Of a stretch of 63,296 nt of DNA, positions 25,053 to 33,735 are shown one piece after another. The notes beneath the pieces are model-generated. The model ran no database searches. It worked only from the letters and a program-made list of their open reading frames with translations, and was not told where the DNA came from. Each line of letters begins with the position of its first letter. The stretch's first letter is position 1. A program made the position numbers and the translations under genes. The stretch covers positions 1 through 63,296 of the forward strand of contig NZ_JAMXXN010000016.1 in assembly GCF_024129435.1 (NCBI RefSeq), written 5' to 3'. Origin of the DNA: Acinetobacter lwoffii (GTDB lineage: Bacteria; Pseudomonadota; Gammaproteobacteria; Pseudomonadales; Moraxellaceae).

Positions 25053-25071
25053 AATGTTATAATATAACATT
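25053..25071. promoter_or_regulatory. Zur box between the znuD-like and DUF4184 genes
   Basis: AATGTTATAATATAACATT is a perfect 9-1-9 palindrome matching the gammaproteobacterial Zur operator core AATGTTATANTATAACATT. On the minus strand a -35-like TTGCAA (25081-25086) is 16 bases from a -10-like TATTAT inside the box, so bound Zur would block the znuD promoter. The box is 91 bases before the DUF4184 start and could also act on that gene. Confidence 0.92.
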
Positions 25072-25162
25072 TCATTATTTTTGCAATCCTTTACGATAAT
25101 CAGTGCTATATTTTATTAGAATGTCCTTTGAATACTTTTGATTACATTAAAACATTGTCTTT

Positions 25163-25927
25163 ATGCCCTTTACCTTATCGCATGCTGTGCTTGCTCCACC
25201 TATTTCATATTTGACTGGGAATAGACTTCCTGTTGCTGCGCTGGCAATTGGGAGCATGGTTCCCGATCTGCATCGCTTGTTTACTCATACTAATTCGAAT
25301 ATCACCCATTTATGGTCTTCTCTGATTCATCCAGATCTCTGGATTGGTTTGGCTTTTTGTGCCGTCTGGTACCTGATTTACCGGCCCGTGATTTACCGTT
25401 TCATCGGTATTCAGCATGATTTAAAGATTCACAATATCCTTTCAGCACTAAAATTCATCCTGGTGATGTTTCTGGCAGTCATCATTGGTACAGCCACCCA
25501 TTTAATCTGGGATGGAATAACCCATGTCGATTTTCGAACTTTTGCCTTCCATGAAGTCTTAGCCCAACATTTTCAGTTGTTTGGACAAAGCTATCCGCTG
25601 CATCGGATTTTACAGATTGGCACCTCAGTGATTGTCTTGCCTCTTATCCTGTGGATGAGCCTGCATTATTATAAAACTCATCAGCAATATCTTGCAGTCA
25701 GTGTGAAAATCAAATCCTTTGCCTGGGGCTTATTGCTCTTTTCTATATTTACCGGCCTATTTTCGGTCTGGGATTATGCACGCTATATCTCTACAGAAGT
25801 CTGGCAATCGGACCTCTATTATTTTACTGGTCGCTCTATTAATGAATTTAGCCAAGGCTTTCTGATCACCTTTAGTCTGGGCTGTTTATTGTTTTTATTT
25901 TTAGATAGAGATCGCAGGATGGGTTAA
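25163..25927 (+). CDS. DUF4184 family membrane protein
   Basis: A 254-residue integral membrane protein of unknown function. It opens with the DUF4184 signature MPFTLSHAVLAPP, followed by GSMVPDLHRLF; later WDGITHVD carries a conserved His/Asp pair. About six hydrophobic segments are seen (for instance WIGLAFCAVWYLIY, FILVMFLAVIIGTATHLI, VIVLPLILWMSL). The His/Asp pattern at the membrane edge resembles metal-dependent membrane hydrolases, but that is inference. It is divergent from the znuD-like gene and shares the intergenic region with the Zur box, so zinc control is possible. Confidence 0.82.
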   Translation: MPFTLSHAVLAPPISYLTGNRLPVAALAIGSMVPDLHRLFTHTNSNITHLWSSLIHPDLWIGLAFCAVWYLIYRPVIYRFIGIQHDLKIHNILSALKFILVMFLAVIIGTATHLIWDGITHVDFRTFAFHEVLAQHFQLFGQSYPLHRILQIGTSVIVLPLILWMSLHYYKTHQQYLAVSVKIKSFAWGLLLFSIFTGLFSVWDYARYISTEVWQSDLYYFTGRSINEFSQGFLITFSLGCLLFLFLDRDRRMG

Positions 25928-26089
25928 ACAAAGCACTGGCTTTGCCCCTATTCACTTTAAAATGATATTGTTTTTGACCCAAGTTCTTGTGACAACATGC
26001 CCAAAGAGGCATAATCCTACCTTTACTCAAAGCGGTACGCTGTTTACGTATTCGCTGACCTTAACCCATATAGTTGGATTTCTAACGCT

Positions 26090-27874
26090 ATGATGCGAAC
26101 TCATTACTGCGGTTCTTTAACCGAAGCTCAAATTGACCAAACCGTAACATTATGCGGTTGGGTACACCGTCGCCGTGACCACGGTGGTGTAATCTTCCTT
26201 GACATGCGTGACCGTGATGGTCTTGTTCAAGTGGTTATTGACCCAGATACTCCTGAAGCATTCGCAACTGCTGATAAAGTACGTTCAGAATTTGTATTAA
26301 AAATTACAGGCCGTGTGCGTCGCCGTTATGAGGGCACAGAAAATGCCAATATGGTGAGCGGTCAAATCGAAGTTTTGGGTAAAGAAATTGAAGTTCTTGC
26401 TCAGTCTGAAACTCCGCCATTCCCTTTGAATGACGAAAACACCAATATTTCTGAAGAAATCCGTTTGAAATACCGTTTCCTGGATATCCGTCGTCCAGAA
26501 ATGCTAGATCGTTTACGCTTCCGTTCTAAGTTAACCAACCTGATTCGTAACTACTTCGAAGACAATGGCTTCCTAGACGTTGAAACTCCGATCTTAACTC
26601 GTGCGACTCCTGAAGGTGCACGTGACTATCTAGTTCCAAGCCGTGTATCTAATGGTAGCTTCTATGCACTGCCACAATCTCCACAGCTGTTCAAACAGTT
26701 GTTGATGGTGGGCGGTATTGATCGTTACTACCAAATCGCTAAATGTTTCCGTGATGAAGACTTACGTGCGGATCGTCAGCCTGAATTCACCCAAATCGAC
26801 GTTGAAACATCGTTCATGAGTGACGATGACATCATGGATTTAATGGAAACTTTAACTGTGAAGATGTTCAAAGAACTTCTAAACGTAGAGTTTGATAAAT
26901 TCCCACGCATGACCTATAACGATGCAATGCGTGACTATGCATCTGACAAACCAGATATGCGTATTCCTTTGAAACTGGTTGACGTTGCAGACTTGATGCA
27001 AGACGTTGAGTTCAAAGTATTCGCAGGTCCTGCAAAAGACCCTAAAGGCCGTATCGTTGCGCTTCGCGTACCGGGTGCTGGTTCACTTCCACGTAGCGCG
27101 ATTGATGAATATACGAAGTTTGTAGGCATCTACGGTGCACGCGGTTTGGCTTACATCAAAGTCAACGAACTTGAAAAAGGTATCGAAGGTCTTCAATCTC
27201 CAATCGTGAAATTCATCGAGCCAATCGTGCTTGATCTATTGAAACGTGTTGGCGCTGAAAATGGCGACATCGTATTCTTCGGTGCAGACAAAGCGAAAGT
27301 TGTAAACGATGCCATGGGCGCGCTTCGTGTGAAGATCGGTCATGACATGAAACTTGCAACTTGCGAGTGGGCGCCACTTTGGGTGGTTGATTTCCCAATG
27401 TTCGAAGAAACTGATGATGGTAAATGGACATCTGTGCATCACCCATTCACGCTGCCAAAATCTAGCGTAGAAGAAGTGAAGAACAACCCAGGCGCTGCGC
27501 TTTCTGTGGCTTACGATATGGTATTGAACGGTACTGAAATCGGTGGTGGTTCACTGCGTATCCATAACCTTGAAATGCAAAAAGCGATCTTTGAAGCGCT
27601 TGGCATTGGTGAAGAAGAAGCAGAAGAGAAATTCAGCTTCTTGTTAAATGCATTACGTTACGGTGCTCCTCCGCATGGTGGTTTGGCATTTGGTCTTGAC
27701 CGTCTTGTGATGCTCATGACTGGCGGTTCTTCTATTCGTGACGTGATTGCATTCCCGAAAACCAAGACTGCTGAATGTCCATTGACTCAAGCGCCAGCAC
27801 CAGTTGAATCAAACCAGCTGCGTGACCTTGGGATTCGCTTACGTGAAAAACCGAAAGCTGAATCTCAAGAATAA
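26090..27874 (+). CDS. aspS: Aspartyl-tRNA synthetase, bacterial type
   Basis: Charges tRNA-Asp in the cytosol. The 594-residue class II synthetase has an N-terminal OB-fold anticodon-binding domain ([20 protein letters not shown]), motif 2 [18 protein letters not shown], the bacterial GAD insertion in the middle and motif 3 [13 protein letters not shown]. Two ATG codons lie in tandem at 26090 and 26093; the second gives the usual MRTxYCG start. A terminator follows. In Acinetobacter aspS marks one edge of the lipooligosaccharide outer-core locus, here followed by the small membrane protein and acyltransferase genes. Confidence 0.98.
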   Translation: MMRTHYCGSLTEAQIDQTVTLCGWVHRRRDHGGVIFLDMRDRDGLVQVVIDPDTPEAFATADKVRSEFVLKITGRVRRRYEGTENANMVSGQIEVLGKEIEVLAQSETPPFPLNDENTNISEEIRLKYRFLDIRRPEMLDRLRFRSKLTNLIRNYFEDNGFLDVETPILTRATPEGARDYLVPSRVSNGSFYALPQSPQLFKQLLMVGGIDRYYQIAKCFRDEDLRADRQPEFTQIDVETSFMSDDDIMDLMETLTVKMFKELLNVEFDKFPRMTYNDAMRDYASDKPDMRIPLKLVDVADLMQDVEFKVFAGPAKDPKGRIVALRVPGAGSLPRSAIDEYTKFVGIYGARGLAYIKVNELEKGIEGLQSPIVKFIEPIVLDLLKRVGAENGDIVFFGADKAKVVNDAMGALRVKIGHDMKLATCEWAPLWVVDFPMFEETDDGKWTSVHHPFTLPKSSVEEVKNNPGAALSVAYDMVLNGTEIGGGSLRIHNLEMQKAIFEALGIGEEEAEEKFSFLLNALRYGAPPHGGLAFGLDRLVMLMTGGSSIRDVIAFPKTKTAECPLTQAPAPVESNQLRDLGIRLREKPKAESQE

Positions 27875-27893
27875 TTCTTGACGTTTTAAGTGA

Positions 27894-27922
27894 AAAAGCC
27901 CTGCCTCGTGTGGGGCTTTTTT
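27894..27922 (+). terminator. Intrinsic terminator after aspS
   Basis: AAAAAGCCC and GGGCTTTTTT form the stem around an 11-base loop, 20 bases after the aspS stop. Confidence 0.85.
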
Positions 27923-27988
27923 GTGTGATTGAGTCGCATCTGGAACAGTGGCATAATAGCCACAGTTTTTAATCTAAGGTAATTAGCA

Positions 27989-28210
27989 ATGGCTATGCGT
28001 CCTGCAGTTCGTAATCGCAGCATTATGCTTATTGTATTTTCAGTGGTTCAATGGCTGTTCATGCGCTATATCCTTGCCAACAATCTGTTCAACCTCGATA
28101 CCAATGACCGTATTGTGTATTTTTGCCTGAGCAGTATTTTAGGTGCCCTGCTGATTTTTGTAGGTTTGATTTATATGGTGCTAAAGGGCAATCCGGACAA
28201 AGACCTATAA
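27989..28210 (+). CDS. Small two-helix membrane protein
   Basis: A 73-residue hypothetical membrane protein with two hydrophobic segments (about 12-31, SIMLIVFSVVQWLFM region, and 43-66, IVYFCLSSILGALLIFVGLIYMV) and a positively charged N-terminus (MAMRPAVRNR), predicting both ends in the cytosol. AAGGTAATTAGCA precedes the ATG. It lies 18 bases upstream of the LpxL-like acyltransferase gene and probably shares its transcript. No function is assigned. Confidence 0.7.
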   Translation: MAMRPAVRNRSIMLIVFSVVQWLFMRYILANNLFNLDTNDRIVYFCLSSILGALLIFVGLIYMVLKGNPDKDL

Positions 28211-28228
28211 TCTGACCATCTGGATACC

Positions 28229-29095
28229 ATGTACACCCTACTCAAAAATTTCTCCAAGCTTCCACTAAGATTCATTCAAAATCTTGCGCAACTGGCTGGA
28301 TCTATTTTGTATCTCAGTCATTCTTCTGCACGCCGAGTGACTGAGATTAATCTGGCCTCTGCTTATCCAGAACTTTCTGAATCTGAACGAGCTGATTTGA
28401 CCAAACGTAGCCTCAAAAGCCAGTGCATGACGTATGCAGAATCAGTCAAGATTTGGGGATCATCTTCTGAATATGCGCTGTCTTTAATTCGAGAGGTGCA
28501 TGGCGAAGATATTTTTCTCCAGGCTCTGCAAAATCCTCAGGGCTGCTTGGCTGTAGTTCCACATTTTGGTACGTGGGAGCTGTTGAATGTATGGGTGAAT
28601 CAGCACACTTCTCCTGTGATTATGTATAAGCCCAGCAAGAATCAGGATGTTGACCGTTTTATGCTTGAAGCTCGGCAACGCCTGAATGCCACACTGGTCC
28701 CTACAGATGATTCTGGTGTACGTGTTTTGTTTAAGCATTTAAAACAGGGTGGTTTTTCTGCAATTTTACCGGATCATGTCCCTAAAGAAAGTGGTGGTAT
28801 CTACTCACTTTTCTACAATCAGAATGCACTATCTTCTACCTTACTTTCCAAACTGGCAGCTAAAACCCAATGTTCTGTGGTTGGACTGAGTTGCCTAAGA
28901 CGCAACGATTTGTCAGGTTATGATATTGTTGTGACCCAACTTTCTGACGATATTTCGTCGAAAGACCTACAGTGTTCTGTGGATACCTTAAATAAAGAAA
29001 TGGAGCGCATGATTAATGTCGCTCCAGAGCAGTATTTGTGGGGATATAAACGGTTTAGGAAGTTGGAAAATGACAAAAGTTTATATTACTCATAG
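28229..29095 (+). CDS. LpxL/HtrB-family lipid A acyltransferase
   Basis: A 288-residue lysophospholipid-acyltransferase-family enzyme expected to add a secondary acyl chain to lipid A at the inner face of the inner membrane. The catalytic motif HxxxxE is at H112-E117 (PHFGTWE), and LPDHVPKESGG later supplies the conserved acyl-acceptor region. A hydrophobic N-terminal segment (residues 13-30) anchors it. It sits inside the aspS-ilvE outer-core interval, which suits a role in lipooligosaccharide assembly. LpxL and LpxM subtypes cannot be told apart with confidence here. Confidence 0.87.
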   Translation: MYTLLKNFSKLPLRFIQNLAQLAGSILYLSHSSARRVTEINLASAYPELSESERADLTKRSLKSQCMTYAESVKIWGSSSEYALSLIREVHGEDIFLQALQNPQGCLAVVPHFGTWELLNVWVNQHTSPVIMYKPSKNQDVDRFMLEARQRLNATLVPTDDSGVRVLFKHLKQGGFSAILPDHVPKESGGIYSLFYNQNALSSTLLSKLAAKTQCSVVGLSCLRRNDLSGYDIVVTQLSDDISSKDLQCSVDTLNKEMERMINVAPEQYLWGYKRFRKLENDKSLYYS

Positions 29096-29139
29096 TAAAA
29101 ATTAGCTACTTAAATTAAAACTTAAAAATTAGGTTTAAA

Positions 29140-30240
29140 ATGAAATATCAGAAAAAAATTCTTTTTATTATTGATCATCTTAAAGGTGGTGGTGCAGAAA
29201 TTATGACTCTTAATCTTGCAAAAAAACTGCAAGAGAGAGGCTATGAAATAAACATCATAACCTTAATTGATATAAATAATTATAAAGAAAAGACTAAGAG
29301 TTTCAATATTCAATCTATTGATTTTCCTATTAAATTTGTTAGTGGGAAGTTATTAATAGACAAAAAATTAGAATCTAGTAAGAAAGAACAACTCCAGTCT
29401 CTTATTGATGAAATAAAACCTGAAGCTGTTATATTAACTATTTGGTATGCATATTTAAGCATATCATTTATTAATCATCCAAATATATGGATATGGTCAC
29501 AAGCAGACATTCTTCCTGAATTTAATAAAACTTCAAATCCGATTAAAATATTAAGAAATATATATAAGAAGAGAAAATTTATTAATAAATTCAAGGAAGT
29601 GTTTTCAAACAAAAATTTTATCGTACTTAATAAAGATTTAAAATTGAAATATTCTCAAATTTTAGAGAATTCTAATATAAATGTTATTTATAATGGATTA
29701 AATTTAAAAGATACAATACAATCTGAAAAGAAAGAAAAAGTATGGGATATTTGCTATGTTGGTCGTTTATCACCTTCCAAACAAATTGAACATGCTTTAT
29801 TTGCTCTAAAAAATTCTCATATTATTAAAAATATGATTATTATTGGTGATGGAGCAAGAAAAGACAAACTTTTAAAATTAGTCAATCAACTAAATATTAG
29901 CGATCGTGTTCATTTTACTGGCTGGGTGGATGAACCTATCGAATATATTAAAAAAAGTAAAATATTAGTTCTCCCTTCTCAGACAGAAGGCTTCGGTCTT
30001 GTTATTGGAGAAGCTCTATTAAATGGCACTCATGTCGTTGCATATAATTGCAGCGAAGGAGTATCACATCAATTTTTTACCCCTGATATGCAACGCGGTC
30101 TAGTACAACCAAATAATCGTGCAGAATTAAAAAATTCTATCGAAGATATATTAGAAAATCCATATCAAATTCCCCCAAACTTATCAAAACGTTACGATAT
30201 TAAAGAGATGGCTGATAAATTTATTAAGTTAATCGATTAA
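29140..30240 (+). CDS. GT4-family glycosyltransferase (AT-rich)
   Basis: A 366-residue GT-B enzyme likely to add a sugar to the lipooligosaccharide core. The N-terminal acceptor domain starts IIDHLKGGGAEIMTLNLA; the C-terminal nucleotide-sugar domain has YVGRLSPSKQIEH, IIGDGARKDKL, FTGWVDEP and the E-x7-E-like LPSQTEGFGLVIGEALL. Base use is sharply more AT-rich than in aspS or the acyltransferase upstream (many Ile, Lys and Asn codons), a sign of transfer. It runs convergent with the next glycosyltransferase, and the two share their last 12 bases. The sugar and linkage are unknown. Confidence 0.88.
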   Translation: MKYQKKILFIIDHLKGGGAEIMTLNLAKKLQERGYEINIITLIDINNYKEKTKSFNIQSIDFPIKFVSGKLLIDKKLESSKKEQLQSLIDEIKPEAVILTIWYAYLSISFINHPNIWIWSQADILPEFNKTSNPIKILRNIYKKRKFINKFKEVFSNKNFIVLNKDLKLKYSQILENSNINVIYNGLNLKDTIQSEKKEKVWDICYVGRLSPSKQIEHALFALKNSHIIKNMIIIGDGARKDKLLKLVNQLNISDRVHFTGWVDEPIEYIKKSKILVLPSQTEGFGLVIGEALLNGTHVVAYNCSEGVSHQFFTPDMQRGLVQPNNRAELKNSIEDILENPYQIPPNLSKRYDIKEMADKFIKLID

Positions 30241-30241
30241 C
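30228..30241. other. Palindrome holding both stop codons of convergent genes
   Basis: GTTAATCGATTAAC reads the same on both strands and encodes Leu-Ile-Asp-stop in both convergent glycosyltransferase genes. The coding regions overlap by the inner 12 bases (30229-30240). Confidence 0.95.
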
Positions 30242-31281
30242 CGTATATATTCCGCAACAGCATAAGTTTGGGTAAAAGATGGATTCAAATTTGTTGAATA
30301 ATTATCTACCTCTTTTAATGCTTGATTGATTTTAAGCGAAAGTTCAAAAATATTGCCTACAGCAACGAGATTATTAGCTTGTAAAATTTCATTGGGACCC
30401 GAAGGGCAATCAGTACTTATAACGGGAATACCCAAAGCTAAAGCTTCTAAAATTACTAAACCCAACCCTTCAAAATCAGACGACAAAACCATAAATTTTG
30501 CATGCTTAATATATGGATAGGGATTTTTTTTGAAGCCTGTAAAAATAACCTTGCCTTCTATCCCTAAATCTTTAACCAATTTTTTAGAAGTTTCTAATAG
30601 TTCACCAGTCCCGACCAAAACCAGCTTTTCTTGAACATTGGCTTTTGCATAAGCTTTAATTAAAATATCATGTCGTTTCTGTTGCTTAAACTTCCCAACA
30701 TTTACAATATATGGTTTTTCAATATCAGGAATATATTCATTTGCTGTTGAAACCACTTGTTCCACATCAATCGGATTATAAATTGTAGTAATCCGACTTT
30801 TTGAGCCAAATACTTTAATAAAGTCTTTTTCGACACCCTTACTTACTGCTACACAAGGCTTGGCTAAATAAACTTTATCCAACTGTTTTTTCATTCCCTC
30901 TAATCTTTCACCATATTCCAAACTCGTCGTGTTATGAATGACTAAATGAACATTCGGTAACTGACTTTTTGATAATATAAAATCAACAGGAAATAAGTTT
31001 GATAGGACAAGATCAGGGATCCCAATATTTTTTAGTACAAATTTATCAAATGCTTTGGCTGCAATACCGGAACGCATAAATTTAGGAATTGCACGATATT
31101 TTTGATAATCAAAAAAGTGGAGTTTTACGCCTTCAGGTATCGGTAAATCAATAATATTTTTAAAATAAACAATATGTGCTTCATGACCTGCATCAATTAG
31201 GCCCTTTGCCAAGGTTAAAGCAAAACGTTCAGCGCCATTTCCCTGTAAAGTAAAAATGGCTAATACGATTGTTTTTTTCAT
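30229..31281 (-). CDS. GT4-family glycosyltransferase
   Basis: A 350-residue GT-B glycosyltransferase. It starts MKKTIVLAIFTLQGNGAERFALTLAKGL, has VGKFKQQKRHDILIKAY, LVGTGELLETSK, FTGFKKNPYPYIK and SDFEGLGLVILEALALGIPVI with the conserved catalytic/donor-binding glutamates, and GPNEIL after it. It is in the minus-strand half of the outer-core locus, 12 bases downstream of the GT25 gene, so probably co-transcribed with the three genes upstream. It is somewhat AT-rich. Donor sugar is unknown. Confidence 0.9.
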   Translation of the reverse strand: MKKTIVLAIFTLQGNGAERFALTLAKGLIDAGHEAHIVYFKNIIDLPIPEGVKLHFFDYQKYRAIPKFMRSGIAAKAFDKFVLKNIGIPDLVLSNLFPVDFILSKSQLPNVHLVIHNTTSLEYGERLEGMKKQLDKVYLAKPCVAVSKGVEKDFIKVFGSKSRITTIYNPIDVEQVVSTANEYIPDIEKPYIVNVGKFKQQKRHDILIKAYAKANVQEKLVLVGTGELLETSKKLVKDLGIEGKVIFTGFKKNPYPYIKHAKFMVLSSDFEGLGLVILEALALGIPVISTDCPSGPNEILQANNLVAVGNIFELSLKINQALKEVDNYSTNLNPSFTQTYAVAEYIRLID

Positions 31282-31293
31282 ACAGTATTAATC

Positions 31294-32112
31294 CTAAATA
31301 AATTTTTCTTGATCTAGGTTAATCAGTCTTTTTTCTGCTTTCCCCATGACTTGTAAATATCGTATCGCCATCGCAATTTGTCCCGCTAACCGTCTTTTTT
31401 TAAACTTGTATTTTTCTTTGATAGAGCTGAATTCAGGCTTAAAATGTTCAGAACGGCCAATGGTCGAATCAAAACGCCCTTGTTGCAGGAGGCCATATGC
31501 GCCAAGCTGGTCTTCTTGAATAATCACTGCAGGTTCGACTTGCAAACACTGTAACTCATAAGCCGAAAATATAAATCCATCTGCAATCGCTGGCGCTGTT
31601 TTCGCCAAACGATCTAATAGTTTTTTCGCACCACTTGGATAGAGAATGTAACCTGCTGCTCCAGTACGATCTTGATATAAACCATATAATTTAACCTGAG
31701 TATGATTTAAGGTGCATACAGGTTTTCGACTTATAATTTTTTTACGACTTCTTACTTCCAGATTAATTAAGTCCACATCTAAAAATTGATGCTGCTCAAT
31801 TTCGTTTAAAATTTCTTTTACATTTGAAGCCAGTACTGCATCATCTTCAAGAATTAAACAAGGTTGATTCCTCTTCAGTACCTCTTCCCAGGCTTTTTGG
31901 TGACTGAGAAAGCACGCTACCTCAACTTTACGCAAAGGCCTTTGCCAGCCAAAACCGAATTTTTGGTATTGTTCTTCACTCAGATCAGCAACTGAAAATG
32001 CTTCTAATATTTCAAAATCCAGTCCTAATTTCCCAAATTGTCTTTTTTGAAAATCACGACGATCCTGTGAACTTTTTAAATTGATAATTAAAGTATTCAC
32101 AATTACCACCAT
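31294..32112 (-). CDS. GT25-family LPS glycosyltransferase
   Basis: A 272-residue member of glycosyltransferase family 25 (LPS beta-galactosyl/glucosyltransferase type, LgtB/LpsA-like). Seen: N-terminal INLKSSQDRRDFQ, the family motif CFLSHQKAWEEVL at about 67-79, acidic ILEDDAVL with EDD at 89-91 as the metal/donor site, and GAAGYILYPSGAKKLLD. It overlaps the upstream gene of unknown function by 10 bases, so coupling is likely. The ATG at 32112 lacks a clear ribosome-binding site; GTG four codons later is an alternative start. Confidence 0.87.
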   Translation of the reverse strand: MVVIVNTLIINLKSSQDRRDFQKRQFGKLGLDFEILEAFSVADLSEEQYQKFGFGWQRPLRKVEVACFLSHQKAWEEVLKRNQPCLILEDDAVLASNVKEILNEIEQHQFLDVDLINLEVRSRKKIISRKPVCTLNHTQVKLYGLYQDRTGAAGYILYPSGAKKLLDRLAKTAPAIADGFIFSAYELQCLQVEPAVIIQEDQLGAYGLLQQGRFDSTIGRSEHFKPEFSSIKEKYKFKKRRLAGQIAMAIRYLQVMGKAEKRLINLDQEKFI

Positions 32113-32846
32113 CTCGTCTTTTCACGAGTATGACGCTGTTTAAAACGTGAATAAACATTCTCATTCTGCTCAAGTTGAAGACGGTCAAAAATTTCTATCA
32201 CGATTTGACCAAGCTCATGAGCTTTACACACTTGTTCTAGTCGCCAGCGCATATTACGTAAAGTATCATCTGTTCCAACTGCAAATGCAGAAGTACCATC
32301 AAATAAGGCATAGCGCTGTTGTTGTAATAACTGCTGATGCTCCTGATTTACAGTTAAAGACTGATCACACAAAAAACGTTCTGTTTCCTGTAACTTAAGC
32401 GTATTAATCAATACCACTGCATTCATCAGAATGGCTTTTAGAGTTACGTCTTCATCAAAATCAATAAAAGTATCACAGGCTGAAATCAGCCAGCGTATAT
32501 TCAATGACTGTACAAGAAAATTTCGTTCAGCCATCCATAATGCCTTGAATTTATCATAATTATTTTGAGTATCGACTTCACGGCGAATTAAAACAATCAG
32601 ACTGGCATGGAAATGATTTAATGCAGACTGCCCCACAAACTCCTGTTTGAGTTGCTCAATATGCTCATTGAGATCTTTGGCCGAACCATGCGTATATTGA
32701 ATTTGATCCCCATCAATGATGGTATTTTTTAACTGATTTAAATCGGCTTGACCAAATTGCGCATAAATCTTTTCAGCACCAAAACGACGCTGATGACGAC
32801 TAAATGAAAACCATTGTTCGAACTTACTTTTCTTTCTTACCGGCAT
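32103..32846 (-). CDS. Outer-core locus protein of unknown function
   Basis: A 247-residue protein that I do not recognise. It has no signal peptide or membrane segment. The composition is mostly helical and polar; the N-terminus is basic (MPVRKKSKFEQW), followed by FSRHQRRFGAEK, and the C-terminus is Arg/Trp-rich (RHTREKTRWW). No DxD sugar-nucleotide motif, Rossmann glycine motif or kinase motif was found. It lies between two glycosyltransferase genes and overlaps the GT25 gene by 10 bases, so a role in core synthesis or its regulation is inferred from context alone. Confidence 0.75.
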   Translation of the reverse strand: MPVRKKSKFEQWFSFSRHQRRFGAEKIYAQFGQADLNQLKNTIIDGDQIQYTHGSAKDLNEHIEQLKQEFVGQSALNHFHASLIVLIRREVDTQNNYDKFKALWMAERNFLVQSLNIRWLISACDTFIDFDEDVTLKAILMNAVVLINTLKLQETERFLCDQSLTVNQEHQQLLQQQRYALFDGTSAFAVGTDDTLRNMRWRLEQVCKAHELGQIVIEIFDRLQLEQNENVYSRFKQRHTREKTRWW

Positions 32847-32884
32847 TTGAAATTAAATCTCTTTCAATTTCTCATTGATTCAGC

Positions 32885-33607
32885 TTACTGCCAAGCATCC
32901 TTAATCCACTGCGATGGCAACACATAACGGTACCATTTCCCACCACCACCATTCACTGCATCTGGCGGATTAATTTCACCATGGAATACAATAATTTTAG
33001 CACCTTCAGGTTTCACAGGCGGCTTAAAATAAGCCATCGGAATTTTTTGCAGGCAGTGATATTTGTAACTTTTACACCAGCTCTCTGGCCAATAGGTCTG
33101 TTTACCTTCACGGTCTACATACCAAGACAAATAGGCTTGCTCATTACGGAATTTTTTACGGATTTCATCAAAGTTTTCACGGAAATAAGGTAACAGACCT
33201 GGGAAAGCACCCAGTTTAAACCGGTAAACCGAACTGTTACCGGTAATACGCCACGGCCGTTTCCAGTCATGGATAATCAGGAAATCACCTGGATAAGTAA
33301 AGAACTCATCGATATTATCGACAATCACTACATCAAGATCGAGAAATAATGCATTGCCTTCCAAACCATACAGATCAGGCTCAAAAGTAGATAGCTTGTT
33401 CCAGCCACGCTCAGGCGCACCTTCAGGCAATGCCAAAGGTGGAATAGGGAAACATTGTACTGCAGGATCAATGCCTTCAGTACGATCCGTCAGACAGACC
33501 ATTTTAAAGTCGACTGTCGTATGTCGTTTAACCATATTGTATAAACGATTGACGTATTCCGAACCGTATTTGGTTCCCCATTTCATACAAATAACGATGT
33601 TACTCAT
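32885..33607 (-). CDS. DxD-type glycosyltransferase-like protein
   Basis: A 240-residue protein with a GT-A-like plan: N-terminal IVICMKWGTKYGSEYVNRLY, the acidic motif FLDLDVVIVDN with D90/D92 in the position of a metal-binding DxD, and a C-terminal IIVFHGEINPPDA with the His often seen in GT8-like folds. Conserved GWNKLSTFEPDLYGLEG precedes the DxD. It is the first gene of the minus-strand half of the locus, next to ilvE, and is preceded by the ilvE terminator, so its promoter lies within 33608-33688. Sugar specificity is unknown. Confidence 0.8.
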   Translation of the reverse strand: MSNIVICMKWGTKYGSEYVNRLYNMVKRHTTVDFKMVCLTDRTEGIDPAVQCFPIPPLALPEGAPERGWNKLSTFEPDLYGLEGNALFLDLDVVIVDNIDEFFTYPGDFLIIHDWKRPWRITGNSSVYRFKLGAFPGLLPYFRENFDEIRKKFRNEQAYLSWYVDREGKQTYWPESWCKSYKYHCLQKIPMAYFKPPVKPEGAKIIVFHGEINPPDAVNGGGGKWYRYVLPSQWIKDAWQ

Positions 33608-33688
33608 TGCGTATGCCTAAGCTCATCTTAAAATCTTCTTGATGGTGAATATGATGACATAAGTTCAGCAGAATAAGTACATCCGTTA

Positions 33689-33718
33689 AAAAAAACCTCT
33701 CAAATGAGAGGTTTTTTC
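33689..33718 (-). terminator. Intrinsic terminator after ilvE
   Basis: CCTCTC-AAAT-GAGAGG flanked by eight A and six T; works for the minus-strand glnE-ilvE transcript and, by symmetry, the other way. Confidence 0.9.
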
Positions 33719-33735
33719 AATCAGTAAACTCTTAA

